From contig JAAXKB010000008.1 of NCBI GenBank assembly GCA_012269545.1, positions 76,348 to 112,566 on the forward strand: a stretch of 36,219 bases of DNA, read 5' to 3'. The notes beneath the pieces are model-generated. The model saw nothing but the letters and a program-made list of their open reading frames with translations. It was not told where the DNA came from and made no database searches. A program made the translations under genes and the position numbers. This document shows, piece after piece, positions 16,849 to 25,819 of the stretch (position 1 is the stretch's first letter; each line of letters opens with the position of its first letter). Source of the DNA: Gammaproteobacteria bacterium. Its GTDB lineage: Bacteria > Pseudomonadota > Gammaproteobacteria > Pseudomonadales > Azotimanducaceae.

Positions 16849-17457
16849 ATGAAATTACACGAATCGCCATCGCCCAACGCTCGCCGCGTCCACATCGCTA
16901 TGGCTGAAAAGAGTATTGAGATAGAACGCGTTGCCGTTGACATTCGAGCTGGCGAAAACATCAGTGCGGAGTATCTGGCAAAAAACCCAGGTGGCCGCGT
17001 TCCCATGCTGGAACTGGACGACGGCACGTTCATCGGTGAGTCGGTGTCAATTACCCGATACTTGGACGCCATTGGTGAAGGCCCCTCATTGTTTGGAGAC
17101 AGCCCGCTCGCTCAGGCGCAAATAGACATGTGGCAGCGGCGCGCTGAATTCAACTTCTTGCTGGAGGTCGCCGGTGCTTTTCGCAATATCACCGGATTTT
17201 TTAAAGACCGTGAAACCTGCGTAGAAGCGTGGGGTGTGGTTTGCGCAGAGAAAGCGCCCAAGGCCCTGACCATGTTTGACGACCAATTGGCGCAGACTGA
17301 GTTTCTTGCCGGAGATCAATTCTCAGTCGCGGATATTACCCTTGGGGTGGCTCTGGACTTTGCTCGTTCGGTGAAGGTGGTCGAGCTGCCGGAACTTGCC
17401 AACATCAAGCGTTGGCAGGACAAGTTGAAAGCACGACCGAGTTTTTCGGCGAATTAA
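16849..17457 (+). CDS. Glutathione S-transferase family protein
   Basis: 202 residues; the ATG at 16849 follows GAAGAGGGG by 8 bases and is preferred to an in-frame TTG at 16831. The N-terminal thioredoxin-fold domain has ESPSPNARRV (candidate catalytic Ser), GGRVPMLEL with the cis-Pro, and the GSH-binding GESVSITRYL. The C-terminal helical domain has the N-capping box FSVADITLGVAL. Family members conjugate, reduce or isomerise with glutathione; the substrate is unknown. It is divergent from the alcohol dehydrogenase gene and converges on the mevalonate cluster, with 25 bases between stops and no clear terminator between them. Confidence 0.9.
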   Translation: MKLHESPSPNARRVHIAMAEKSIEIERVAVDIRAGENISAEYLAKNPGGRVPMLELDDGTFIGESVSITRYLDAIGEGPSLFGDSPLAQAQIDMWQRRAEFNFLLEVAGAFRNITGFFKDRETCVEAWGVVCAEKAPKALTMFDDQLAQTEFLAGDQFSVADITLGVALDFARSVKVVELPELANIKRWQDKLKARPSFSAN

Positions 17458-17482
17458 CGAGTTAGGATGATTTGGTTGTGCC

Positions 17483-19771
17483 CTATTCCAGCGTAATCGG
17501 AATTGCCTTATATCCAGCGGCTTCAAATGCCTTTTGTACTGAGTGAGTCGCGTCTGGACACAGGGCGATCATGGACCCGCCACCGCCGCCACCCGTGAGC
17601 TTGGCGCCAATAGCGCCGTGCCTGCGAGCGATATGAACCAGCTCTTCCAGTTCCGGTGTGGAGAGCTGTAGGGCATTCAAGTAGCCGTGACATAGGTTCA
17701 TCAACTCTCCCAGCTCGTCCAGACGACCTTCTTGCAAAGCACTCTGCCCGACACTGGTGAGCTGGCCGATTTGATCAAACAGGCTTTCATAACGATCCGG
17801 ATACTGCTGCCAAGACGCCCGGACTCTGGCGACGGTGTCTGCGGTCAGGCTCTCTTTACCTGTGACGCCAATCACTATTTCCAGCGGTTGGCCTAGGGTG
17901 ATATTGGTGAAGCGAGCCTGTTGCTGTGCTTCGTCTTGCTGACGTTGATACAGCAGGGGTGCTCCATAGGTTGCCACGGTGTTGTCGATGCCCGAAGGCG
18001 TGCCGTGAGCTGTTTTTTCGCATTCGAAGGCCAGCTCGTTAATGCGGCCATCGCTGAGCTGCAAGCCGTAGGCCTCATCAGCAGCGCGCAGAATAGCGAC
18101 GGCCAAAGCAGATGAACCGCCTAGTCCCATGGCTCTTGGAATGTGCGGGAAGACCTCAATGGTCATGTTTTCGCTGGCCAAGCCGATCTGGCTCATCAGC
18201 GTGGCGATGATACCGGCGAAGCCCGGCGCAGAGGGTCTTACCTTTTGCTCAATGCCCCAGCGGGGTATTAGCACGTTGATGCCGTCGCCTTCTTTGCGTA
18301 CGGCGGCTTCCACCGCAAGAGGTATGGGCAGTGCGATTGCCGGACGGCCGTAAACGACGGCATGCTCGCCTAACAAAATGATTTTGCCGTAAGCCGATTG
18401 TCGGTCTGCTGTTTCCGGCATGATCACTTTGCGTGACAAATTTTTCGCGATTTCCTGTGCTTTCCACACTTTGATTTCGCCGGATTCGATCAGCGTTTCG
18501 ACCACAGTTTCAAAAAATTCTTCCGCTACACCCGCAGTGCTGGCCACGCTGCGAGCGTGGAGGTTCATGTGATTTTGCTGAATGCCATCCGTTGACAATG
18601 CTCGCAGGGCCGCAAAGTTTTGCGCCAGCCCGACGACGCCCATCACGCCCGCAAGCTCCGATGCGCTCGGCGAGCCTAAGAGGCGGTGATTGATGCGTAC
18701 GCTGGGATTGGTTTCCAAGGAGCCGCCGACGGTACCGACTTTCATCGGGATGGCGATCTCGCCGACTAAGTAGCCTTCTTCGCGCTTATGCCAACGGGTC
18801 AGTGCCTGATAGCGGCCGTTGCGAGAGGCGTAGGCGTGTGCTGCGGCCTCGATAGCGCGCCAGTCGTTGCCAGTGGCTAAGGCGAGTGCATCGACGCCAT
18901 TCATGATGCCTTTGTTGTGCGTGGCGGCCCGGTAGGGGTCCGCCAACGCCAGGTCGTTAGCGAGTACGATGCCATCGCGCACCTGCTCACCTGTGTAGCC
19001 TTTGCCTTCGAGATTCTTCAGGGGAATGCGTACCTTAGCCCGGGCGATAGCCCGGTCGGTAAGGTTGGAGAGGATACGCAAAAAGACTTTGCCGCCGGTT
19101 AGGCCCTCAACATAGGCGGCAACACCTTCGCACATGGTGTTGACCAGATTGGCCCCCATCGCGTCTCGGGTGTCGACCAGAAGGTGCATGACGACCATCA
19201 GCCGTCCGTCTTCCTCGGCACGATAGTCGAACACTTCAATATCCAAGGCACCGCCACCGCGAGCCACCATCTTTGGATGCAGGCTGTTAGCCAGAGCGAC
19301 GATGTCATCTCGATGTTCGAGCAATGTTTGTTTTGCCAGTTCGGGATTCGAATCGATGACCACTTGAACCTGACCGATCAAGATAGGGTCAACGGGATCG
19401 ACGGTGAAGCCGCCACCCAATCGAGCCATGCGCGCTGCGCCGGACAGGCCCGCTACAATCGATGGTTCTTCAACGACGAGCGGCACAACATAGTCACGGT
19501 TGTTGATGAGAAAGTTCAGGGCAACGCCCATGGGCAGGCCAAATACCCCGACCACGTTTTCGATCATTTTGTCGGCAACGTTGAGTTGCACCTGATGGTT
19601 GCCGCTGGTCAGCAGCTGCACGTCTTCATTGCTGATCAAGCCGCGCTGGTGCAGGGCGCTGATGCGCTCTGCGATGGGCATGCGAAAAAAATTGGGGATT
19701 CGCGAAGAGCCGGTTAGATCAGTTTCGCCCGCAGCGTCGGAATCACTGTCGGTGCTGGAATGCGACACCAT
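17483..19771 (-). CDS. HMG-CoA reductase (class II) - mevalonate kinase fusion protein
   Basis: One uninterrupted 762-residue frame with two enzymes. Residues about 22-445 are class II HMG-CoA reductase: SRIPNFFRM start, ENVVGVFGLPMGVALNF (71-87), catalytic Glu in VVEEPS (E101/E102), nucleotide motif DAMGAN (203-208), K287 in HNKGIMNG, D303 in TGNDW and H405 in HMNLHARSV. Residues about 455-762 are a GHMP-type mevalonate kinase: YGKIILLGEHAVVYG (K463), ATP loop PRAMGLGGSSALA (545-557), E584 and catalytic D596 in HGTPSGIDN, and Gly-rich motif 3 (AKLTGGGGGGS, 723-733). The product would convert HMG-CoA to mevalonate and phosphorylate it. No ribosome binding site precedes the internal Met451, so a hidden separate kinase start is unlikely. 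The start lies inside the phosphomevalonate kinase gene (29-base overlap). Both active sites look intact. Confidence 0.93.
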   Translation of the reverse strand: MVSHSSTDSDSDAAGETDLTGSSRIPNFFRMPIAERISALHQRGLISNEDVQLLTSGNHQVQLNVADKMIENVVGVFGLPMGVALNFLINNRDYVVPLVVEEPSIVAGLSGAARMARLGGGFTVDPVDPILIGQVQVVIDSNPELAKQTLLEHRDDIVALANSLHPKMVARGGGALDIEVFDYRAEEDGRLMVVMHLLVDTRDAMGANLVNTMCEGVAAYVEGLTGGKVFLRILSNLTDRAIARAKVRIPLKNLEGKGYTGEQVRDGIVLANDLALADPYRAATHNKGIMNGVDALALATGNDWRAIEAAAHAYASRNGRYQALTRWHKREEGYLVGEIAIPMKVGTVGGSLETNPSVRINHRLLGSPSASELAGVMGVVGLAQNFAALRALSTDGIQQNHMNLHARSVASTAGVAEEFFETVVETLIESGEIKVWKAQEIAKNLSRKVIMPETADRQSAYGKIILLGEHAVVYGRPAIALPIPLAVEAAVRKEGDGINVLIPRWGIEQKVRPSAPGFAGIIATLMSQIGLASENMTIEVFPHIPRAMGLGGSSALAVAILRAADEAYGLQLSDGRINELAFECEKTAHGTPSGIDNTVATYGAPLLYQRQQDEAQQQARFTNITLGQPLEIVIGVTGKESLTADTVARVRASWQQYPDRYESLFDQIGQLTSVGQSALQEGRLDELGELMNLCHGYLNALQLSTPELEELVHIARRHGAIGAKLTGGGGGGSMIALCPDATHSVQKAFEAAGYKAIPITLE

Positions 19772-20702
19772 TTGTAGCCATCTCCAAATCTAGTGGTAAG
19801 AAGCCGTTTACTTCGGCTTGTTGTCGAAAAACTGCTAGGTCGTGCTGACTTTCGGAGAACGCAATGCCGATATCGCCACCACCTGCGCCACAGGGCTTAT
19901 AGAGCACCCCGGAAGCGGCGGCAAGTTTACCCAACCTTGCGTGTTCTTGGGTGAAAATATTGAGAATTGCTGACTTATCAAGGGCTCTGAGCGTTTCGCA
20001 GTAGTCGGCTAGCAATGCAAGGCTCGGGCCCAGCTTGCAGATCGCGTCGCTTATCGTCGCAAGTGCCTCCAAGGGTGCGTTGTCGGCTTGTTGCCGCCAT
20101 CGGTCGAAGCGCGCGATGTGATCGCCTGTCTTGGCGCTTTTGCCGCTCCACACGACCTGCCAAAAGAGATCTGCTGGCCAATCTGCCGGTGTCGCACGGC
20201 CCTGTTGAAAGTGGATTAGACCGCCATGCCAAGCACTTGCGACATCCAGTCCACTGCCTTTGCCGCCCTGCCAGAGGCGGTGCAATGCCATAACTTCGCT
20301 GATTTCGGGGTTGCGCTGGGTAAGCTCGCACAGAATGCGGTACGTTGCAGTGCAAACTGCCGCTGATGAACCCAGCCCAAGTTTTTGCTCTGCTGCGTAG
20401 AATGCGGAACTGTCGGTTGTCATGCTCAGCGGCGTGGAACAGTCTGCCAAGGTTCTGTAGCCCCAATGAGCCAAAATCAAACGCAGAAACGCACTTTGCG
20501 GGTCATCGGGGAGTTGATCACCTGGGCAGCTGGCTGGTGCCGTGGCAAATCCCTCGCTGCGGAAATGCCAGTTGTTATCAGGGGAGGGATCCGTCCAGAC
20601 TGTGGCTCTGCTGCTTAGCGCCATCACCCCAGCGGGCGCGCCAGTCAATACGGCGTATTCACCCCAAACGACGATTTTGCCCGGCGCCGATGCATAGGTC
20701 AT
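19743..20702 (-). CDS. Phosphomevalonate kinase (GHMP family, ERG8-like)
   Basis: 319 residues with GHMP kinase features: APGKIVVWGEYAVLTG (6-21), ATP loop QKLGLGSSAAVC, GGKGSGLDVASAWHGG and the C-terminal PCGAGGGDIGIAF. The KGSGLDVA signature and the position between mvaD and the reductase-mevalonate kinase fusion support phosphomevalonate kinase, which forms mevalonate diphosphate. The protein is shorter than fungal Erg8 but close to bacterial forms. It overlaps mvaD by an ATGA and overlaps the next gene by 29 bases, so the three genes are tightly coupled. The alternative, another mevalonate-phosphate kinase type, is less likely because a classical decarboxylase is encoded next door. Confidence 0.82.
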   Translation of the reverse strand: MTYASAPGKIVVWGEYAVLTGAPAGVMALSSRATVWTDPSPDNNWHFRSEGFATAPASCPGDQLPDDPQSAFLRLILAHWGYRTLADCSTPLSMTTDSSAFYAAEQKLGLGSSAAVCTATYRILCELTQRNPEISEVMALHRLWQGGKGSGLDVASAWHGGLIHFQQGRATPADWPADLFWQVVWSGKSAKTGDHIARFDRWRQQADNAPLEALATISDAICKLGPSLALLADYCETLRALDKSAILNIFTQEHARLGKLAAASGVLYKPCGAGGGDIGIAFSESQHDLAVFRQQAEVNGFLPLDLEMATNGVAFQHRQ

Positions 20703-21634
20703 GTGATGACTCGAGCACCTTCGCCAAGAGAGCTGCGGAGCACGTCGACCACCCCGGGCGTTTCGGCCAGTGCGCTGGCAACAGCCGTGGCGCTCGCTGG
20801 TAGGCAGACAGCCTTGATTTGCGGCCCGGCGTCCACGGTAAAGAACACATCGTGTCCTTCTTCACGCAGACTGCGAATCCGATCCATGCAGGCGATGCTG
20901 GCTGGAGTCCAGTAGCTTAGGGCTGGCTGGCTGGTAAGCATGGCCGAATGCATTTTCAGACAGTTAAATTCGGCTACGTCGGCTAGCTTGGGAAAGTCTC
21001 TGTTTTCAATAGCCTCAGACGCGGAGGCAAAGTCGGTTGTCGCATCGCGCACCCAGACGTTGTAGTAAGGCGACGTCAGTCTGGACCGCTCCATACCCTC
21101 GCCGGAGCTGACGCTTTTTGGCTCGTTGCTGGTGACGGCAACCACCACTTCCAGCGGCCAATGATCACGTTTCGCCATGGGGATTGCTTGCCATTGGGGC
21201 GGCACTAAGGCCACAAAGCCGCCGAAAATCGAGCGTGCGGCACTGGCGGAACCCACACGCGCCCACTCGGAACACATTTCCTGATTCAACCCCAGATCGC
21301 AGTGAGCGTTGATGGCCGTGATCAGGGCGGCAAAGCCCGATGCCGAGGACGCCAAACCTGCACTGGTAGGAAAATCATTGCTACTTTCAATTTGCAGCGG
21401 AGGCACATCGAAGGTGCTGCGCAGGGTTTCTAGCCAGCGAACCAGTTTCGGGTCGCTGTTCGCTTCGCCGTTGAGAATGAAGATGTCTGACGGTGCGTCG
21501 CTGACTTGGGTGACGGTAGTCAAACCTGCCAAGGTGATGGACAGATTCGGGGTTGCCGGCAAGTTTCCCGGTTTTTCCTGTTTGCCCCAATATTTCACCA
21601 AGGCAATGTTGGGATGGGCATGGGCTGTTGTCAT
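20699..21634 (-). CDS. mvaD: Diphosphomevalonate decarboxylase
   Basis: 311 residues. ALVKYWGKQ (11-19) is the decarboxylase N-terminal signature, the phosphate loop region is FPTSAGLASSASGFAAL (88-104), and the catalytic Asp is D268 in FFTVDAGP, matching Asp293-type residues of eukaryotic enzymes. It performs the ATP-driven decarboxylation of mevalonate diphosphate to isopentenyl diphosphate, the last step of the pathway encoded here. It starts 17 bases after the stop of an AS amidase on the same strand and ends in an ATGA overlap with the kinase gene. Confidence 0.94.
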   Translation of the reverse strand: MTTAHAHPNIALVKYWGKQEKPGNLPATPNLSITLAGLTTVTQVSDAPSDIFILNGEANSDPKLVRWLETLRSTFDVPPLQIESSNDFPTSAGLASSASGFAALITAINAHCDLGLNQEMCSEWARVGSASAARSIFGGFVALVPPQWQAIPMAKRDHWPLEVVVAVTSNEPKSVSSGEGMERSRLTSPYYNVWVRDATTDFASASEAIENRDFPKLADVAEFNCLKMHSAMLTSQPALSYWTPASIACMDRIRSLREEGHDVFFTVDAGPQIKAVCLPASATAVASALAETPGVVDVLRSSLGEGARVIT

Positions 21635-21651
21635 GGAGACCCCAGTTGGCT

Positions 21652-23121
21652 CTAGCGGTATGCCGCAGGCGGCGTAAAATCAAAGCCCAAACGCTCAAGC
21701 TCTTGAGCAACGCCAATGGTGACAAGGTCGCCAAACTCTGGTCCGACAATTTGTATGCCAATGGGTAGGCCGTCTTTGTTTAAACCTGTGGGGATGACGG
21801 TAGACGGCAGGAACGCGACGCCGGTTAAGCCAGCCCAAAAGACTTGTTCAAAGTAGGGGCGTTCCGCGTTGTCCACCATAATGGTGCGCTCGCCGAAGGG
21901 GCGATGATCGTGTTTGAACGCCGGCGTCGCCATGATCGGCATCACCAAGGCATCAAATTCACTGAAGTAATCGTGCCAGGCCCAGCGCAGCTTGTTGCGT
22001 GCTTCGTTGGCTGAGGCCCAATCTCTGAACGAAGTGACTTGGCTACGGAAGGTTTTGGCAGCATCGCTTTGATCGGCTGGATCAAGCGTGCGGACATGTT
22101 CCGCCAAGGAGTGGTAGTCGGCATCGGTCATGCGTGATGCCATGGTGGCCTGCAGTAAGTGCCCGTATATGCTGTGGGATTCGGACGGTTCGAAGGCCGG
22201 GCGCGCCTCTTCATTGAGCTGTGCACCTGCGTCGCGCAGCGCATTGGCCACGCTGTTAACCCGATCTTCCACCTCTGAGGCCACGGGTGCCTGTTCTTCA
22301 CCGCGCCAAATGCCGATGCGCAGATCCTTCAGGCTGCGACCGCTCAGATCCGGCAGGTCCAGCCTGTAGCCTCGGGCTACAATGGGGTCAGGTCCGGCTA
22401 GCACGTCAATAGAGGTTCGCAGGTCAGTGGCGGAGCGCGCCAACGGACCGATCACTGAAATGTCAGGAGTGGAGCGCATATTTGGCGCGGCTGCGTGGCC
22501 TTTCATCCACAACAGACCGTGGGTCGGTTTATGGCCAAAGACGCCGCAAAAGTGCGCCGGATTGCGAATCGATCCGCCGATGTCCGAGCCAATTTCCAGA
22601 CCGGTCAGTCCTGCAGCGAGGGCTGCAGCTGATCCTCCCGATGAGCCGCCGGGTCCTCGGCTGTGGTCATAGGGGTTGTTAGTGGTGCCGTACACGTCGT
22701 TGTAGCTTTGAAAGTCGGCTAATGAGATTGGGATATTGGTTTTACCGAAGACATTGGCGCCTGCGGCTTTGAGCTTTTTGACAGCTTCAGCGTCCTCATC
22801 GAAGACATTATCTCTTAGCGCAGGGTTGCCCCATGTCGATGCGGTACCGGCAAGATGAAAGGATTCCTTTACCGTCATGGGAACGCCGTGCAGCGGGCCT
22901 TGGAGTCTGCCCTTGGCCATGTCCTCGTCTGCTTTTTTGGCGTCTTTCAGGGCTTGTTCTCGCGTATCGACCACCACTGCATTGAGATCGCCATCGTACT
23001 GGTCGACCCGACTTAAATAATAGTTGAGCAGTTCGACTGCGGATATTTCTTTGTTTTGAATTTTTGCAGCCAGTTCGGTAGCAGAATTAAAGGCGAGTTC
23101 GGTCACAGTTGTTTCTCCCAT
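21652..23121 (-). CDS. Amidase-signature family amidase, upstream of the mevalonate genes
   Basis: 489 residues from the ATG at 23121, behind an AGAGAA-type site; the longer in-frame start at 23157 adds no conserved sequence. AS triad residues are the Lys in GVPMTVKESFH, cis-Ser in GPGGSSGGSAAALAAG and nucleophile Ser in GSDIGGSIRNPAHFC. It resembles the amidase at 777-2225 more than the one at 4928-6352 around the active site. It lies only 17 bases ahead of mvaD and is probably co-transcribed with the mevalonate genes, though no amide step exists in that pathway. The substrate is unknown. Confidence 0.92.
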   Translation of the reverse strand: MGETTVTELAFNSATELAAKIQNKEISAVELLNYYLSRVDQYDGDLNAVVVDTREQALKDAKKADEDMAKGRLQGPLHGVPMTVKESFHLAGTASTWGNPALRDNVFDEDAEAVKKLKAAGANVFGKTNIPISLADFQSYNDVYGTTNNPYDHSRGPGGSSGGSAAALAAGLTGLEIGSDIGGSIRNPAHFCGVFGHKPTHGLLWMKGHAAAPNMRSTPDISVIGPLARSATDLRTSIDVLAGPDPIVARGYRLDLPDLSGRSLKDLRIGIWRGEEQAPVASEVEDRVNSVANALRDAGAQLNEEARPAFEPSESHSIYGHLLQATMASRMTDADYHSLAEHVRTLDPADQSDAAKTFRSQVTSFRDWASANEARNKLRWAWHDYFSEFDALVMPIMATPAFKHDHRPFGERTIMVDNAERPYFEQVFWAGLTGVAFLPSTVIPTGLNKDGLPIGIQIVGPEFGDLVTIGVAQELERLGFDFTPPAAYR

Positions 23122-23227
23122 CCATTCTCTTCGAAAAGTTGCCTCGGAGCCTGCCAACTCATGCGGTTAATGACAACTGCAGACTGCGAGTCGCGCATTC
23201 GGCAGAGCCCCGTGCCATGTTGCTTTA

Positions 23228-23482
23228 TCAGTCGACTTTGAGTTTTTCCATCCAGCGTTCAATGGATTTACGCAGAGGGGGGAAATCCAGAGCAATTAGG
23301 GCTAAACCCAAGGGCAGCATCCAGAAACCAAGGACGGGTAAAAAACCGAAGATGCCGCCGATCATGAACAGTATGCCGACGAAGCTGCGAACAATGGGCG
23401 GCAGTCTGTCTTTGGCCCACGTCAAAACCCGATAGGAGAAGGAACGAACTTTGCGCTGCAGGGGCGTGGGTTGTTCCGTCAC
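23228..23482 (-). CDS. Small membrane protein, PGPGW-like
   Basis: 84 residues with a basic N-terminal segment, then a hydrophobic hairpin (about 33-68) reading SFVGILFMIGGIFGFLPVLG and continuing FWMLPLGLALIALDFPPLRK, and a charged C-terminal helix. The layout matches small two-helix inner-membrane proteins of the PGPGW type, whose function is unknown. It lies 30 bases after the MBL-fold gene and 106 bases before the amidase gene, all on the minus strand. Confidence 0.7.
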   Translation of the reverse strand: MTEQPTPLQRKVRSFSYRVLTWAKDRLPPIVRSFVGILFMIGGIFGFLPVLGFWMLPLGLALIALDFPPLRKSIERWMEKLKVD

Positions 23483-23512
23483 GTTTCGCCTGAGTGCTTT
23501 GCGGGATGGAAT

Positions 23513-24643
23513 TTAGACATAGGTTGGTTGCTCATCAGGCGCCTCGTGGCTGTCTGGGTGAGCGCGGCGCGACAGCGACGGATCAACAGAGCGATAGCGG
23601 GTTACGCCGTCTTCACCTTCAGAGCGTTGCAGTCGATTGCGATGCAGGAGCAGATGAATGTGCGCAATGGCTTCTCCCAGAGCCATCATCATCTGCCTGC
23701 TGTCCAGTTTTCGAGCGAATAGGACCGGCAGGAGGTCTTTCGCAATCTGCGGTTCTACGCAGGCTTCCTCAATGGCCAGCATCCGGTCTTCATGATGGTT
23801 GATCAGGTCGCGCAGCCGAGGACGCACACCAAAAAACGGCAGGTTATGGGCGGGCAGAACGAACGTGTCTTCAGGAATTACCTCGAGAAAGTGATCGTGA
23901 GATTCCATCCAGTTTTTTAGTGGATTGGCGTTGGGCTCCGTCGGGTGGACGCTCACGTTAGAGGTGATGATGGGTAAAATCTGGTCGCCGGAGATTAGGA
24001 CTTTGAGTGCTGAACTGTACAAACAGGCATGTTCCGGCGAGTGGCCGGAGCCAACGACGATTTGCCAGTCGTTGTCGCCAATGTGCAGGATTTGGCCGTC
24101 CTGTAAACGCTCATACCCCTGAACCATTGTTGGCATGCTCATGCCTTCGGATGCCCGCGATTCCCACATTTTTGCCAGCTGCTGCAGGTAGTCTTTAGGC
24201 ATACCCGCCTTGGTGTAAAACTGCTCGCCAATCCAGCCAGAGCGGGAGTTTCCGCCGCCATTGGCGAACGCTCGCGCTTGGAAGTACTCGCTCTGGGTCA
24301 TGTGTAACGGACAGTGAAATCGATCGGTGATCTGCTTGGCCTGACCGATATGGTCAGGATGCATATGGGTGCATATCACGCCGACCACAGGTTTACCGCC
24401 AAGCTCGTTGGTGAACACCTCCTCCCAGACCGCAGTGGTTTCCGCATTGGCCAGGCCCGTATCCACGACCCACCAGCCGTCGCGATCCTCTAGCAGATAC
24501 AGGTTGATGTAGGCCAGCGATCCGCTCATAGGCATAGCTAACCAGCGGACTCCAGGGGCTACGACTTGGAGTTTGCCGCGGGCAGGTCGCTCATCAAATG
24601 GGTAGGTTATTTCGTCGAAAGACGTCGGTTTTGTAATGCTCAT
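23513..24643 (-). CDS. MBL-fold metallo-hydrolase
   Basis: 376 residues from the ATG at 24643 (start of the conserved region; an in-frame ATG at 24721 adds only a low-complexity leader). The metal site is THMHPDHIG with H93, H95, D97 and H98; further ligands are likely in VGSGHSPEHACLY and LISGDQILP. The family covers glyoxalase II-like, lactonase-like and other hydrolases. A C-terminal extension of about 100 residues, including NLPFFGVRPRLRDLINHH, is a helical arrangement seen in larger MBL hydrolases acting on acyl thioesters or lactones. Divergent from the fatty acid desaturase gene across 194 bases. Substrate unknown. Confidence 0.88.
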   Translation of the reverse strand: MSITKPTSFDEITYPFDERPARGKLQVVAPGVRWLAMPMSGSLAYINLYLLEDRDGWWVVDTGLANAETTAVWEEVFTNELGGKPVVGVICTHMHPDHIGQAKQITDRFHCPLHMTQSEYFQARAFANGGGNSRSGWIGEQFYTKAGMPKDYLQQLAKMWESRASEGMSMPTMVQGYERLQDGQILHIGDNDWQIVVGSGHSPEHACLYSSALKVLISGDQILPIITSNVSVHPTEPNANPLKNWMESHDHFLEVIPEDTFVLPAHNLPFFGVRPRLRDLINHHEDRMLAIEEACVEPQIAKDLLPVLFARKLDSRQMMMALGEAIAHIHLLLHRNRLQRSEGEDGVTRYRSVDPSLSRRAHPDSHEAPDEQPTYV

Positions 24644-24837
24644 CCCGACCAGTATAGCAACTTGTTCTATTTGCGCTGCTTGTGTTTTTGAATCAGCTGC
24701 GGCAGGGAGGACAGCTGGCAATGGAGTGATAGAGTACCTGCATTGTCTCTTGGCTAAGCACGAGTCTGGTCAACATTGGTCCTGAGGCGTTATCATGAGG
24801 GCCAATGTGCGCTACACGAGTAGCGGGAGCGAAAGCC

Positions 24838-25797
24838 ATGAGCGAGCATCAAACGCCAACAGTCCAGTCAGACAAGCTTTTACAGCGCCCGACGGATTTT
24901 TTTACCGAAGAAGAAATTGCCTACCTGCGTGAGGTGAATCCCTGGCGCAGCGCGCTGGCGATTGCCCACTGCTGGGCGGTCATTATCGGCACATGGGTAA
25001 TCGTGTCGCTGTTTCCAAATCCGCTGACCATCACGCTGGGCGTAATGATTATTGGTACGCGGCAGCTGGGCTTATTTGTGCTCACCCACGATGGTGCCCA
25101 CGGTGCGCTGTTCAAGAATCGCAAGGTCAACGACTGGGTTTGCGAGTGGCTGCTCAACCGCGCGTTTACCGACGAAAAAATCGACAGCTATCGCAAATAT
25201 CATGTGGTGCACCACGCTAACACCCAGCAAGAGGATGATCCGGATTTAGAGCTTTCTAAGCCTTTTCCCATTACCAAGAGTTCTTTTCGCCGCAAGGTGA
25301 TTCGTGACCTAACGGGGCAAACTGGATGGGATCAATACGGGCGGATCGTGAAGGCTGCGTTTAAGGGCGACAGCCTGCAAGAAAAGCTGCAGCGAGCGTG
25401 GCCGCGCCTTGGGCCAAATGTGTTGATCAATCTGGCTTTTCTTGCTGCATTCAGTGCTGCTGGCGTGTGGTACATGTACTTCGTCTTATGGATTCTACCG
25501 GCGTTTACTTGGAACCGTTTCGTGGTTCGATTGCGCAACATCGGCGAACATGCGGTGGTGCCGGACAACGATGACCGGTTGCGTAATACGCGCACCACGC
25601 TAGCCAGCTGGTGGGAGCGGGCGCTGATCGCGCCCTATCATGTTTACTATCATCTGGAGCACCATTTGGTGGTGAACTGCCCGCACTACAAGCTTCGGGA
25701 AGCCCACGACATGCTGATGGCCAAAGGCTACGGAGATCAAATGGAAATTCAGCCCGGCTATAAAGCCGTGCTGAATTTGGCCCTGCGCCCCGGATAG
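24838..25797 (+). CDS. Fatty acid desaturase family protein
   Basis: 319 residues from the ATG at 24838 behind GGGAGC; an in-frame start at 24805 is less likely. The three His boxes of membrane di-iron desaturases and hydroxylases are HDGAH (84-88), HVVHH (122-126) and HLEHH (272-276), with a further conserved H238 in RNIGEHAV. Hydrophobic segments lie about 38-60, 65-82 and 198-222. It would insert a double bond or hydroxyl group into an acyl or isoprenoid chain at the inner membrane with O2 and a reductant. Carotenoid-modifying enzymes share these boxes, so the acyl substrate is not proven. It converges on the peroxiredoxin gene with a 22-base gap. Confidence 0.88.
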   Translation: MSEHQTPTVQSDKLLQRPTDFFTEEEIAYLREVNPWRSALAIAHCWAVIIGTWVIVSLFPNPLTITLGVMIIGTRQLGLFVLTHDGAHGALFKNRKVNDWVCEWLLNRAFTDEKIDSYRKYHVVHHANTQQEDDPDLELSKPFPITKSSFRRKVIRDLTGQTGWDQYGRIVKAAFKGDSLQEKLQRAWPRLGPNVLINLAFLAAFSAAGVWYMYFVLWILPAFTWNRFVVRLRNIGEHAVVPDNDDRLRNTRTTLASWWERALIAPYHVYYHLEHHLVVNCPHYKLREAHDMLMAKGYGDQMEIQPGYKAVLNLALRPG

Positions 25798-25819
25798 CCT
25801 ATCGTTGAATCTGAAGTGG

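Noticed and set aside
19184-19717. 177-codon plus-strand frame opposite the HMG-CoA reductase domain
   Set aside because: Shadow of a strongly conserved gene; no start signal or family match.
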